64,000 nucleotides of DNA from Duganella sp. CF402 (GTDB lineage Bacteria; Pseudomonadota; Gammaproteobacteria; Burkholderiales; Burkholderiaceae_D), in contig NZ_FOBG01000004.1 of assembly GCF_900109645.1 (NCBI RefSeq), positions 186,001 to 250,000 on the forward strand. Direction: 5' to 3'. Every line of letters begins with the position of its first letter. Within the stretch, counting starts at the first letter, position 1. The notes under the pieces are model-generated. The model made no database searches. It saw nothing but the letters and a program-made list of their open reading frames with translations, and was not told the DNA's origin. Made by a program: the position numbers and the translations under genes. Shown here one piece after another: positions 16,605 to 25,945 of this stretch.

Positions 16605-18526
16605 GCTGCCTCTTCTTTATTCACGAATCCACCGAAACCGGCTTTCTTCAAATGCACCAGCAGCAGCGAAATCGCCGCCGGGGTAACGCCAGAAATACGC
16701 GATGCCTGACCCAGCGTTTCCGGACGCTGCGCGTGCAACTTCTGGCGCACTTCCACCGACAGCGCGGTGATGTCCAGATAGTTGTAGTTCTCCGGCAGCT
16801 TCAGGTTTTCGTAGTGCTCGTGGCGCTCCACTTCCTTGGTCTGGCGATCGATATAGCCCGAATATTTGAGCTGGATTTCGATCTGCTCTTTGACCGCTGC
16901 ATCGGTTTCACCCGGACCGGCCAGCTCGCGGCCGTCCACGCCTTTCAGCGTCATCAGCTTGTCGTACTCCACGCCGGGACGGCGCAGCAGGTCAGCCAGC
17001 GAATATTCGCGTTCGATGGCCTGGCCAATCACACGTTCCGATTCCGCCGCTTCGAGGATGCGCGGGTTCACCCAGGTGGCGCGCAGGCGTTCCAGTTCCT
17101 TGGCCACCGACTCGCGTTTGCGGTCGAAGGCTTCCCACTGCGCATCGCCAACCACGCCCAGCTTGCGGCCGATTTCGGTCAGGCGCATGTCGGCGTTATC
17201 TTCACGCAGGCTCAAGCGATACTCGGCGCGGCTGGTGAACATGCGGTACGGCTCCATCACGCCTTGCGTAACGAGATCGTCCACCATCACGCCCAGGTAG
17301 GCTTCCGAACGCGCCGGCGTCCAGGCTTCCTTGCCCTGGGTTTGCAGCGCGGCGTTGACGCCGGCCAGCAGGCCTTGGGCCGCCGCTTCTTCGTAACCGG
17401 TGGTGCCGTTGATCTGCCCGGCGAAGAACAGGCCATTGATGGCCTTGGTTTCCAGCGATGCTTTCAGGCCGCGCGGGTCGAAATAATCGTACTCAATGGC
17501 ATAGCCCGGACGCATGATATGGGCGTTTTCCAGGCCCTTCATCGAACGCACCAGCTCGATCTGCACATCGAATGGCAGGCTGGTAGAGATACCGTTTGGA
17601 TAGAACTCGTGGGTCGTCAGGCCTTCCGGCTCGAGGAAAATCTGGTGCGATTCCTTGGACGAGAAACGGTGAATCTTGTCTTCAATCGACGGGCAATAAC
17701 GCGGGCCGACACCCTCGATCACGCCGGTGTACATCGGGCTGCGATCCAGGCCGCCACGGATAATGTCGTGGGTTTTCTGGTTGGTGTGGGTCACCCAGCA
17801 TGGCATCTGCTCGGGGTGCATGGACGTATTGCCCATCACCGAGAACACTGGTACCGGGTCCAGGTCGCCCGGCTGCTCGGTCATCTGCGAGAAGTCGATG
17901 CTGCGGCCGTCGATGCGCGGCGGCGTGCCGGTCTTCAGGCGGCCTTGCGGCAGCTTCAATTCTTTCAGGCGCGCCGACAGCGACACGGCTGGAGGATCGC
18001 CAGCGCGGCCACCCGAGTAGTTGTTCAGGCCGACGTGGATCTTCCCGTCGAGGAAAGTACCGGCGGTCAGCACCACGGCGCGCGCGGCAAACTTCAGGCC
18101 GATCTGGGTGACGGCACCGACTACCCGGTCGCCCTCCACCATCAGGTCGTCCACAGCCTGCTGGAACAGCCACAGGTTGGGCTGGTTTTCCAGACGCGAA
18201 CGGATTGCGGCCTTGTACAGGATACGGTCGGCCTGGGCACGAGTGGCGCGCACGGCAGGGCCTTTGGAGGAGTTCAGGATGCGGAACTGGATGCCCGATT
18301 CATCGGTGGCGATCGCCATAGCGCCGCCCAGTGCATCGACTTCTTTGACCAAATGGCCTTTGCCGATACCGCCGATGGATGGGTTGCACGACATCTGGCC
18401 CAGCGTCTCAATGTTGTGGGTGAGCAGCAGCGTCTTCTGCCCCATACGGGCGGAAGCAAGGGCGGCCTCGGTACCGGCGTGTCCACCGCCGACAACGATG
18501 ACGTCGAAATTCGTAGGAAATAACAT
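16601..18526 (-). CDS. mnmG: tRNA uridine 5-carboxymethylaminomethyl modification enzyme MnmG (GidA)
   Basis: FAD-dependent partner of MnmE that modifies wobble U34 in tRNAs (641 residues). The Rossmann motif VVGGGHAGTEAALA starts at residue ~10; the PCWVTHTN and GPRYCPSIEDK segments and the C-terminal helical MnmE-binding domain are present. It is the first gene of mnmG-rsmG-parAB. No strong ribosome site is visible before the ATG. Both parS sites lie in the 168 bases upstream. Confidence 0.98.
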   Translation of the reverse strand: MLFPTNFDVIVVGGGHAGTEAALASARMGQKTLLLTHNIETLGQMSCNPSIGGIGKGHLVKEVDALGGAMAIATDESGIQFRILNSSKGPAVRATRAQADRILYKAAIRSRLENQPNLWLFQQAVDDLMVEGDRVVGAVTQIGLKFAARAVVLTAGTFLDGKIHVGLNNYSGGRAGDPPAVSLSARLKELKLPQGRLKTGTPPRIDGRSIDFSQMTEQPGDLDPVPVFSVMGNTSMHPEQMPCWVTHTNQKTHDIIRGGLDRSPMYTGVIEGVGPRYCPSIEDKIHRFSSKESHQIFLEPEGLTTHEFYPNGISTSLPFDVQIELVRSMKGLENAHIMRPGYAIEYDYFDPRGLKASLETKAINGLFFAGQINGTTGYEEAAAQGLLAGVNAALQTQGKEAWTPARSEAYLGVMVDDLVTQGVMEPYRMFTSRAEYRLSLREDNADMRLTEIGRKLGVVGDAQWEAFDRKRESVAKELERLRATWVNPRILEAAESERVIGQAIEREYSLADLLRRPGVEYDKLMTLKGVDGRELAGPGETDAAVKEQIEIQLKYSGYIDRQTKEVERHEHYENLKLPENYNYLDITALSVEVRQKLHAQRPETLGQASRISGVTPAAISLLLVHLKKAGFGGFVNKEEAA

Positions 18527-18625
18527 GGTGGAAAAGTTTAAAGCGAAGGGATCAAGAACAGATTATAGAGTTTTTTTGATGCTGCGACTTTTTTAGGCAA
18601 AAATATTCTTGGCAATGTGGTCTTA

Positions 18626-18641
18626 TGTTCCACGTGAAACA
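18626..18641 (+). promoter_or_regulatory. parS centromere site 1
   Basis: TGTTCCACGTGAAACA matches the near-universal chromosomal parS consensus TGTTNCACGTGAAACA at every position. It lies 99 bases before the mnmG start and is expected to load ParB. Confidence 0.95.
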
Positions 18642-18643
18642 AT

Positions 18644-18670
18644 AAAAAAAGGGCACTTATGTGCCCCTTT
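18644..18670 (-). terminator. Rho-independent terminator of the TSUP gene
   Basis: Read on the minus strand, the stem GGGCAC / GTGCCC with a four-base loop is followed by a run of seven T. It lies between the two parS sites, just downstream of the TSUP exporter gene. Confidence 0.88.
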
Positions 18671-18675
18671 ATCAA

Positions 18676-18691
18676 TGTTCCACGTGAAACA
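18676..18691 (+). promoter_or_regulatory. parS centromere site 2
   Basis: A second exact TGTTCCACGTGAAACA, 50 bp from the first and in the same orientation, three bases from the end of the TSUP gene. Confidence 0.95.
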
Positions 18692-18694
18692 GTA

Positions 18695-19459
18695 TCACCA
18701 TCGCAACCAAGCATCATGACCGGTCTTAACAATAAGTACAGACACCACTACCAAGAACAGCTTGCGCACGAAACCGCTGCCGTGCTTCATTGCCATACGC
18801 GAACCGATCAGGGAGCCGGCGATCTGGCACACTGCCATTGTCAGGCCCAGCTCCCAGATCAGGTGGCCGCTGTAGCCGAACCAAACCAGCGCGGCGAAGT
18901 TGCATGCCACGTTGACGATCTTGGCCACGGCCGACGCGCCGAGGAAGTCGAAGCCGAATACGCGTACGAACAGGAATACCAGGAAGCTGCCGGTGCCCGG
19001 ACCAAAGAAGCCGTCGTAGAAACCGATCGCCGCGCCGACCACCAGCGCCAGCGACTGTTCCTTGGCGCCGGAGTGGATCGGTGCGTGGACGCTGCCAAAG
19101 TCCTTCTTGGCGAAGGTGTAAATGGCTACAGCCAGCAACACCACCGGCAAGGCCAGGCGCATGAAGTCGGCCGAAACCTTGGTCACGGTGTATGCGCCGA
19201 GAAAGGCAAACACCAGCGCCGCCAGCGCGGCGGGCGTCGCCACGGTCCAGGCAATCGCCACCCGGCGCGCGTAGCTGACCGCCGCCACGCTGGTGCCGAA
19301 GATGCTGGCCAGCTTGTTGGTGCCGATCAGCGTGGCCGGAGCCATGTTGGGGAACACCGTGAACATGGTCGGTAGCTGGATCAGCCCTCCTCCACCCACC
19401 ACCGCATCCACCAACCCTGCGCCGAACGCAGCCGCACCCAACACCCAGAAGTCCACCAT
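18695..19459 (-). CDS. TSUP-family membrane exporter (TauE/SafE)
   Basis: A 254-residue protein with about eight hydrophobic segments in two halves, the TauE/SafE pattern. The N-terminal half has GLVDAVVGGGGLIQLP and the TLIGTNKLASIFGT loop; the second half has GFYDGFFGPGTGSFL, both conserved in the family. The ATG at 19459 starts directly at the first membrane segment; an upstream TTG would add eight polar residues. TSUP proteins export small sulfonates or sulfur oxyanions. The real substrate is unknown here. Confidence 0.9.
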   Translation of the reverse strand: MVDFWVLGAAAFGAGLVDAVVGGGGLIQLPTMFTVFPNMAPATLIGTNKLASIFGTSVAAVSYARRVAIAWTVATPAALAALVFAFLGAYTVTKVSADFMRLALPVVLLAVAIYTFAKKDFGSVHAPIHSGAKEQSLALVVGAAIGFYDGFFGPGTGSFLVFLFVRVFGFDFLGASAVAKIVNVACNFAALVWFGYSGHLIWELGLTMAVCQIAGSLIGSRMAMKHGSGFVRKLFLVVVSVLIVKTGHDAWLRW

Positions 19460-19582
19460 GATCCCGTCTTTCTCAGCTTGCAAAGGCTCTATTGTACGGA
19501 AGAAATCTGCGCAAGCTTATGCGGATGCGGCATGGCTTGGAGTAAGCTAGGCGCTGCGATCTACACGTGAACGGATGCCGTC

Positions 19583-20740
19583 ATGACCGATTTTGTTTTC
19601 AGCACAGTGGCTAACATCGTCTCGGAACTGGGTGCCGCAGGACGCCTGGGCCAGCACATCGCCCAACGTTTTCCAGACGCCCGGCGCGCCCTGCTGGTGA
19701 CCGATCCGGGCTTTCTGCGGACCGGGCTGGTGGATGCGCCAGCCGCCAGCCTGAGGACGGCAGGGCTAGCTGTGGAGATCTATTCACAGGTGATGGCGGA
19801 TCCCCCCGAGGCGGTGGTGCTGGAAGCCGTGGCAGCGGCACGGAGCTTCGGCGCCGATATCGTGATCGGCCTTGGCGGCGGCAGTTCGATGGATGTGGCC
19901 AAACTGATTGCCGTACTGGCAGACAGCGATCAGCCCATCAGCGCCATCTACGGCATCGGCAATGTGAAGGGAAAGCGGCTGCCGCTGGTGCAGATTCCCA
20001 CTACCGCCGGGACGGGATCGGAGGTGACCAACATCGCCATCGTCACCACCGGCGCTACCACAAAGATGGGCGTGGTCGCGCCTCAACTCTATGCGGATTT
20101 GGCATTGCTGGATGCAGAGCTGACCATCGGCCTGCCATCGACGGTGACTGCCGCCACCGGCATTGATGCGATGGTGCACGCCATCGAGGCCTACACCAGC
20201 AAGCACAAAAAGAATCCGCTGTCCGATGGGCTGGCGCGCAAGGCGCTCGGATTACTGTCAACAAACCTGATTACGGTGTGTGAGGATGGCCGCAACCTGG
20301 CGGCACGGCAGGCCATGCTGCTCGGCGCGCTGCTGGCCGGGCAGGCGTTTTCCAACGCGCCAGTGGCGGCGGTGCATGCGCTGGCCTATCCGATTGGCGG
20401 CATATTTCACGTGCCACATGGGCTGTCGAATTCACTGGTGCTGCCGCATGTGCTGCGCTTCAATGCGCCGGACGCCGCCGGGCTGTACGCGGAATTGGCG
20501 GAGATTGTGGTGCCGGCCGCCAGCGGCAGCATCGAGGCGAGGGCGGAAGCGTTGGCTGTTGCCATGCAGCAAATCGCTATCGTGACAGGAATAGAACGCA
20601 CGCTGCAGCAGGTGGGCATCGCCGAAACAGATCTGGACCGGCTGGCAGATGACGCCATGCTGCAGACCCGCTTACTCGGCAATAACCCTCGCACCGTCAC
20701 GCGCGACGATGCAAGGGCAATCTACTTAGCGGCGCTTTAG
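19583..20740 (+). CDS. iron-containing alcohol dehydrogenase (type III)
   Basis: A 385-residue NAD(P)-dependent, Fe2+-type dehydrogenase. The dinucleotide-binding GGGSSMDVAK motif is near residue 97, followed by IPTTAGTGSEVTN and the two family signatures ATGIDAMVHAIEAYTS and HALAYPIGGIFHVPHG, which carry the metal-binding Asp/His residues. Substrate may be a primary alcohol, 1,3-propanediol or 4-hydroxybutyrate; sequence cannot decide. It is convergent with and overlaps by four bases the 3-hydroxybutyrate oligomer hydrolase gene, an association that could reflect shared short-chain hydroxyacid metabolism (inference). Confidence 0.9.
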   Translation: MTDFVFSTVANIVSELGAAGRLGQHIAQRFPDARRALLVTDPGFLRTGLVDAPAASLRTAGLAVEIYSQVMADPPEAVVLEAVAAARSFGADIVIGLGGGSSMDVAKLIAVLADSDQPISAIYGIGNVKGKRLPLVQIPTTAGTGSEVTNIAIVTTGATTKMGVVAPQLYADLALLDAELTIGLPSTVTAATGIDAMVHAIEAYTSKHKKNPLSDGLARKALGLLSTNLITVCEDGRNLAARQAMLLGALLAGQAFSNAPVAAVHALAYPIGGIFHVPHGLSNSLVLPHVLRFNAPDAAGLYAELAEIVVPAASGSIEARAEALAVAMQQIAIVTGIERTLQQVGIAETDLDRLADDAMLQTRLLGNNPRTVTRDDARAIYLAAL

Positions 20741-22746
20741 TTTGGCACAGCCACCGTGGCGCCGGTGACCGTGATAGCGTCACCGGCCGCTGGCGTGGCA
20801 ACAATCGGCGGCAGGTTGGAGGTGTTGATCACGCTGGTGTTATCCGGCCGCGTAATCGTCCGCACCACTTGCGACTGCGGCAGCGCGGTCGAACTGCGCA
20901 GGCTGGCCAGCATCGCATCCAGCGCCCGGAACAGGTACACATGCAGCGGCACGATATTGGCTGGCAGCACATTGCTGAACGAGTCGAAGTGATTAGCATT
21001 GGTCACCTCGATGTAGCGCAACTTGCTCGCACTGCCCTCCACCGACGCATTCAATCCCACGTACGCACGTGAAGCAAAGTTCACCGGGATCAAGGTATCG
21101 CTGCGGCCGTGCACGATGATGGCTGGCTTGCCGCGCAGGTTGCCGGTGGCCGCCACCTCCGCCATGCCCGCCCTCACCCGCGCGCTTTGGGCCGCCAGCG
21201 TGCCGGTCAACGCTGCGCCGCTGACCGCATCCACACCGGTCGCCAGCGCGCGCAGGCACAGGAAAGCATCCAGCGATTGGTCCGCCAAGCCGCTGCTCGG
21301 CGAGACGCCGAAGTTGTAGGCCTTGGCCCCGCCTACCGAATCCTCATACACCACGCTGCCGATAATCCCGTTCTGCGTAGCAAAGCTGGACGCTTTCTGC
21401 GCCGCCGTGAACGGCACCGGCACACCACCCGCATCAGTCGGTGCGAACGTGAAGCCGCACACCTTGTCGGTCACGGAGAACTTGCCGTAAGCGTAGGCAT
21501 AGGTCGCCGCGACCAGGATATTGGTGCCAGCATGCGCCGCCTGCAGCACATCGGAATCGGCCAGCCAGCCGTAGGCTTTGAGCTTGGCCTTGGCATCATT
21601 CTGCTGCGCCGTCAGGTCGCCGCCACTGAGCAAGCCCTTGGCGACCAGCGCCGTGCAGCGTCCCGGCGCAGCGGCCGTAGCGGCGATGCAAGGCTGGTAC
21701 AGCGCGGCATAGGTCGAGTAATCGAACAGCGCCTTGCCCGCCTTCGGCTGGATCTGCGGCTCGCTGGCGGCCACGCCGGAGATCAGCCCCTTGCTGTCCT
21801 GCTCCGCCGCCAGCAAGGCCGCGCCGGCGCCGTTGGAAATGCTGGAAGCGATGGTGATGGTGTTCTTGGGCGACAGCGCGATCAGGTGGCTCTTGTTATC
21901 CTTGGCCAGCGTGCCGTACTTTTCGTTCAGCACGTAGAAGGCGAACTCCACCGCCTGCAAGGTCACCTTGCCCCAATCTCTTTCCGGATTCTGCTGCGAG
22001 TGCGCGTGCTTGAAGGCGACCCGGCCCGGATAGGCGGCAGCGAATGCGGCCCGCTCGGCATCGGTCAGCGCCGGCGTGAAGCTGCTGTTCTTGCCCGCCG
22101 CCGTGCGCGTGGCGCGCACGCCATTCTGCAAGTTCACGCTATCGTCATCGAAAGTGTACAAGCCGGTGCCACTGCCCTTGTCGGCATACGCCACAGCGCA
22201 ATTGTTCTTCAGGCCCCACTCGCCGGCGCTGCCGATGGCGCCATAAATCCCGCGCGATCCGCTCGAGGTGCCGGTAACGATGCAGGGATTTTTCACGTCG
22301 AACCCGGCCGGCACCTGCACCATCAAGGTCACGTTCTGGTTGCCGCTGCCGTCGTCGGCATAGGCGATGTACTCGGTGCCGGCGATCATGCCCTCGCCCG
22401 CTCCGGGCACGCCCTTGGCGTCGACGTTGGGGCCGTACAAGGTGCCGTAGCCGCTGTTGGCTGAGATATCCAGCACCGCCCGGTAATTGGCGTGGATGGC
22501 GTTGCGGCGCAGTTCGGCGGCGGTGGGGTTGGCGGGATCGGCGTAGGCCGGAGCGGCCAGTGCCAGTTTGGTCTTGCCCAGGCCGGCGGTCAGCAAATCG
22601 TCGCTGACGCCGTCGTAGGTTTTGCTGCTGATGTCGCCGAGGTAGCTCGGCTTGATGTTTAAATCTTCTTGCTGGTTAGGTTCGTTCGAGCCGCAGGCGG
22701 CGACTGCGATGCCGGCCAGCGCCAGCACAACCGTTTTAATTTGCAT
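20737..22746 (-). CDS. lipoprotein D-(-)-3-hydroxybutyrate oligomer hydrolase
   Basis: A 669-residue member of the 3HB-oligomer hydrolase family, which cleaves oligomers released from poly-3-hydroxybutyrate to monomers. The N-terminus MQIKTVVLALAGIAVAAC is a lipoprotein signal with the lipobox ending at Cys18. The serine-hydrolase elbow is the SNGAG within SSISNGAGAALL; HGRSDTLIPV and NANHFDSF carry probable Asp and His partners. The ATG at 22746 has AGGACG upstream; longer in-frame starts would lose the signal peptide. It begins 7 bases after livM, so it is very likely part of the liv operon. Confidence 0.88.
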   Translation of the reverse strand: MQIKTVVLALAGIAVAACGSNEPNQQEDLNIKPSYLGDISSKTYDGVSDDLLTAGLGKTKLALAAPAYADPANPTAAELRRNAIHANYRAVLDISANSGYGTLYGPNVDAKGVPGAGEGMIAGTEYIAYADDGSGNQNVTLMVQVPAGFDVKNPCIVTGTSSGSRGIYGAIGSAGEWGLKNNCAVAYADKGSGTGLYTFDDDSVNLQNGVRATRTAAGKNSSFTPALTDAERAAFAAAYPGRVAFKHAHSQQNPERDWGKVTLQAVEFAFYVLNEKYGTLAKDNKSHLIALSPKNTITIASSISNGAGAALLAAEQDSKGLISGVAASEPQIQPKAGKALFDYSTYAALYQPCIAATAAAPGRCTALVAKGLLSGGDLTAQQNDAKAKLKAYGWLADSDVLQAAHAGTNILVAATYAYAYGKFSVTDKVCGFTFAPTDAGGVPVPFTAAQKASSFATQNGIIGSVVYEDSVGGAKAYNFGVSPSSGLADQSLDAFLCLRALATGVDAVSGAALTGTLAAQSARVRAGMAEVAATGNLRGKPAIIVHGRSDTLIPVNFASRAYVGLNASVEGSASKLRYIEVTNANHFDSFSNVLPANIVPLHVYLFRALDAMLASLRSSTALPQSQVVRTITRPDNTSVINTSNLPPIVATPAAGDAITVTGATVAVPN

Positions 22747-22753
22747 ATCGTCC

Positions 22754-23731
22754 TCACGTGGGTTTCCTCTTTCCGGCCAGGGCGATGAACTCGCCGATAA
22801 TCCCGCGCCGGAACAACAGCACACAAATAATGAAGATCAGGCCAACCACCATGTTGACCGCTTCGCCTATGGTGTTAAACCACTCAATGCCGGAGATGCG
22901 GGCCAGCAGCGTGCCCCAGTCGCCCAGCTTGTTTTCCAGCGCGATGATGATGATCGCGCCCAGCATCGGGCCGGACAGCGTGCCCATGCCGCCAACCAGA
23001 GTCATCAGGATAACCAGACCAGACATCGTCCAATGGACATCGGTCAAGGTTTCGAAACCCAGCACCAACGTTTTGCTGGCGCCGGCCAATGCCGCCAGCG
23101 CAGCCGACAGCACGAAGGCTAGCAGCTTGTACTTATCGACGTCGTACCCGAGCGAAATCGCGCGCGGTTCGTTTTCCTTGATCGCCTTCAGCACCTGCCC
23201 GAACGGCGAATGCACGGTGCGCACGATCAGCATGAAGGCCAGCACGCAGATGCCGAGGATGACGAAGTACAGCGTGGTGTCATTGGCGAGGTCGACCACG
23301 CCGAGGAAGCGTCCACGTGGAACGCCTTGCAAACCATCCTCGCCGCCGGTGAACTCCCCTGCCCGCAACGCGCCGAAGTAGACCATCTGCGCCAGCGCCA
23401 GCGTGATCATGGAGAAGTAGATGCCCTGCCGGCGGATCGCCAGCGCACCCATCACCAGCCCGATGGCGGCGCCCGCCACCACGCCGGCGAGCAAGCCCAG
23501 CTCCATCGGCCAGCCCCAGTTCTTCATCGCGTTGCCGGCCACGTAGCCGGCCATGCCGAAGAAGGCCGCGTGGCCGAACGACAGCAAACCGGTAAAACCG
23601 ATCAGCAGGTTGAAGGCGCAAGCAAACAGCGCGAAGCACAGCAGCTTGGACAGGAACACCGGGTAGCCCACGAACGGCGCGGCGACAGCAATGGCAAAGG
23701 CGATCAGGTAGCCGATTTTCTTGTTCATCAT
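22754..23731 (-). CDS. livM: branched-chain amino acid-type ABC permease (LivM)
   Basis: A 325-residue inner-membrane permease of the HAAT family with about nine hydrophobic helices. The family signatures GFTGLLSFGHAAFFGMAGYVAG and GMGTLSGPMLGAIII are present. Its tandem ATG overlaps the livH stop (ATGA). It forms the transmembrane channel with LivH, energised by LivG and LivF. The link to the downstream oligomer hydrolase suggests the substrate may not be an amino acid. Confidence 0.93.
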   Translation of the reverse strand: MMNKKIGYLIAFAIAVAAPFVGYPVFLSKLLCFALFACAFNLLIGFTGLLSFGHAAFFGMAGYVAGNAMKNWGWPMELGLLAGVVAGAAIGLVMGALAIRRQGIYFSMITLALAQMVYFGALRAGEFTGGEDGLQGVPRGRFLGVVDLANDTTLYFVILGICVLAFMLIVRTVHSPFGQVLKAIKENEPRAISLGYDVDKYKLLAFVLSAALAALAGASKTLVLGFETLTDVHWTMSGLVILMTLVGGMGTLSGPMLGAIIIIALENKLGDWGTLLARISGIEWFNTIGEAVNMVVGLIFIICVLLFRRGIIGEFIALAGKRKPT

Positions 23732-24612
23732 TTTTCCTTACCAAACAGGCCGGCCGGGCGCAGCAGCAGCACCACCACCATCACCAGGAACACCACCGTC
23801 GACGAAAACTCCGGGTAGAACACCTTGGTCAGGCCCTCGATCACGCCCAGTCCGAGACCGGTCAGGATGGAGCCCATGATCGACCCCATGCCGCCGATCA
23901 CTACAACAGCGAATACGACGATAATCAGGTTCTGACCCATCAGGGGCTGCACCTGGATGATTGGAGCCGCCAGAACGCCTGCAAAGCCCGCCAAAGCGAC
24001 GCCAAAGCCATAGGTCAGGGTCACCATCAGCGGCACGTTGATGCCGAACGCTTCCACCAGCTTGGGATTCTCGGTGCCGGCGCGCAGATAAGCGCCCAGC
24101 TTGGTCTTCTCGATCACGAACCAGGTGGATAAACACACGGCCAGCGAGGCCACCACCACCCACGCGCGATAGTTCGGCATCACCATGAAGCCGAGGTCGG
24201 TGGCGCCGGCCAGCGCTTCCGGCACCTGGAACGGCTGGCCGGAAACGCCGTAGAACGAGCGCAGCACGCCTTCCACCAGCAGCGTGATGCCAAAGGTCAG
24301 CAGCAGGCCGTACAGGTGGTCCAGCTTGTACAGATGGCGCAGCATGGTCTTCTCGATGATGACGCCGAACACGCCCACCAGCAGCGGCGCGAGGATCAGC
24401 ATGGCCCAGTAGTTGAGGCCGAAGTACTCGATGCCCATCCACGCCAGGAACGCGCCCAGCATGTACAGCGCGCCGTGGGAAAAGTTAATCACATTGAGCA
24501 GGCCGAAGATCACGGCCAGGCCGAGCGACAGCATCGCGTAGAACGAGCCGTTGACCAATCCCAGCAGCAGCTGGCTCATCATCGCGGGCAAAGGAACGCC
24601 GAAGATTTCCAT
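23728..24612 (-). CDS. livH: branched-chain amino acid-type ABC permease (LivH)
   Basis: A 294-residue HAAT permease. It starts MEIFGVPLPAMMSQLLLGL, the usual N-terminus; an ATG 12 codons earlier lies at the edge of a palindromic repeat and is less likely. The signature GLLNVINFSHGALYMLGAF is clear and the C-terminus has GGMGSIMGSILTGLGLG. It follows livJ after a ~115-bp gap holding the palindromic repeat, and overlaps livM. Confidence 0.93.
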   Translation of the reverse strand: MEIFGVPLPAMMSQLLLGLVNGSFYAMLSLGLAVIFGLLNVINFSHGALYMLGAFLAWMGIEYFGLNYWAMLILAPLLVGVFGVIIEKTMLRHLYKLDHLYGLLLTFGITLLVEGVLRSFYGVSGQPFQVPEALAGATDLGFMVMPNYRAWVVVASLAVCLSTWFVIEKTKLGAYLRAGTENPKLVEAFGINVPLMVTLTYGFGVALAGFAGVLAAPIIQVQPLMGQNLIIVVFAVVVIGGMGSIMGSILTGLGLGVIEGLTKVFYPEFSSTVVFLVMVVVLLLRPAGLFGKEK

Positions 24613-24642
24613 GAGAATCCACAATTCAGTTGTCGGAGGAAC

Positions 24643-24722
24643 CGTCATTCCGGCGCAGGCCGGAATCCAATGAACGCTGGCCGGTGGGCTTAGCTTGGAT
24701 TCCGGCCTTCGCCGGAATGACG
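24643..24722. repeat. paired palindromic repeat (REP/BIME-like)
   Basis: Two head-to-head copies of a short palindrome lie at 24643-24669 and 24696-24722. Each has the form CGTCATTCCGGC...GCCGGAATCCA, and they are inverted relative to one another with 26 bases between. The motif resembles the dispersed CGTCATTCC...GGAATCCA repeats of many proteobacteria. It sits between livJ and livH, where such repeats often modulate transcript stability. Confidence 0.85.
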
Positions 24723-24727
24723 CGGGT

Positions 24728-25924
24728 TTATTTCCACAGGCTGCACTTGGTTTCCGCCTTGGTGGCGTAAGCCTGGTCGCCCGGAATGGTGGCGACGATC
24801 TTGTAGTAGTCCCAAGGATATTTCGATTCGGACTGCTTCTTCACTTCCATCAAATACATATCGTGCACCATGCGGCCGTCTGGACGGATCACGCCATTCT
24901 TAGCGAACATGTCGTTGATCTTGTTAGCTTTCAGATAGGCGATCACCTTGTCAGCGTCATCCGTGCCGACCGCCTTCACCGCTTTCAGGTAATTGCTGGC
25001 GGCCGAGAAGTCGGCAGCCTGCAGCATCGACGGCTCCTTCTTCATCTTGGAGAAATAACGCTTCGACCATTCACGGGTTTCCGGATTGGCGTCCCAGTAC
25101 CAGCCGTCGGTCAGGTACATGCCCTGCGTCAGGTTCAGGCCCAGCGAGTGCACGTCGTTGATGAAGATCAGCAGGCCGGCCAGCTTCATCTTCTTGGTGA
25201 TGCCGAATTCGTTGGCGGCCTTGATCGAGTTGATCGCATCGCCGCCGGCATTGGCCAGGCCGAGAATCTGCGCACCCGACGATTGCGCCTGCAGCAGGAA
25301 GGACGAGAAGTCCGACGCCGACAGCGGATGCTTGACCGCGCCGAGCACCTTGCCGCCGCCCGCCTTCACCACTTCCGCCGTGTCTTTTTCCAGCGACGCA
25401 CCGAAGGCGTAGTCGGCGGTCATGAAGTACCAGTTCTTGCCGCCCTGCTTCACGATCGCGCCGCCGGTACCGCGCGCCAGTGCGATGGTGTCGTAAGCGT
25501 AGTGAATCGTGTACGGCGTGCATTCCTCGTTGGTCAAACGGGCCGAGCCGGCACCGATCGAGATGAAGACTTTTTTCTTCTCGGCGGCGATCTTGGCCAT
25601 CGCCAGGTTGGCGCCCGAGTTGGTGCCGCCGATCAGCATGTCCACGCCCTGCTGGTCGAACCATTCGCGCGCCTTGGAGGCGGCGATGTCGGCCTTGTTC
25701 TGATGGTCGGCCGAGATGAATTCGATCTTCTTGCCATTGATGTTGCCGCCGGCATCGGCGATCGCCATCTTCACGGCTTCGGCGCCGCCGGCGCCATCGA
25801 TGTCTGTGTACAAGCCCGACATGTCGGTAATCATACCGATCTTGATGGTGTCGCCGGAAATCTGTGCCTGGGCCGAGAACGACGCGCAAGCGGCTACTGC
25901 GAGGGTGATGGCTTTGATTTTCAT
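24728..25924 (-). CDS. ABC transporter substrate-binding protein (LivJ-like)
   Basis: A 398-residue periplasmic type I binding protein. The signal peptide MKIKAITLAVAACASFSAQA precedes a mature start at QISGDTIKIG. The Leu/Ile/Val-binding fold is evident (GMITDMSGLYTDIDG, ISIGAGSARLTNEEC, ATIPGDQAY). Two Cys near residues 260 and 395 could form a disulfide. GGGAGA lies before the ATG. This family includes binders of amides, aromatic acids and short-chain acids as well as amino acids. The ligand is unknown. Confidence 0.9.
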   Translation of the reverse strand: MKIKAITLAVAACASFSAQAQISGDTIKIGMITDMSGLYTDIDGAGGAEAVKMAIADAGGNINGKKIEFISADHQNKADIAASKAREWFDQQGVDMLIGGTNSGANLAMAKIAAEKKKVFISIGAGSARLTNEECTPYTIHYAYDTIALARGTGGAIVKQGGKNWYFMTADYAFGASLEKDTAEVVKAGGGKVLGAVKHPLSASDFSSFLLQAQSSGAQILGLANAGGDAINSIKAANEFGITKKMKLAGLLIFINDVHSLGLNLTQGMYLTDGWYWDANPETREWSKRYFSKMKKEPSMLQAADFSAASNYLKAVKAVGTDDADKVIAYLKANKINDMFAKNGVIRPDGRMVHDMYLMEVKKQSESKYPWDYYKIVATIPGDQAYATKAETKCSLWK

Positions 25925-25945
25925 TATCTGTCTCCCTACCAAGGT

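Noticed and set aside
23310..23324. parS-like CCACGTGG sequence inside livM
   Set aside because: Matches only the ten-base centre GTTCCACGTG on the minus strand; the outer bases differ, and it is within coding sequence.
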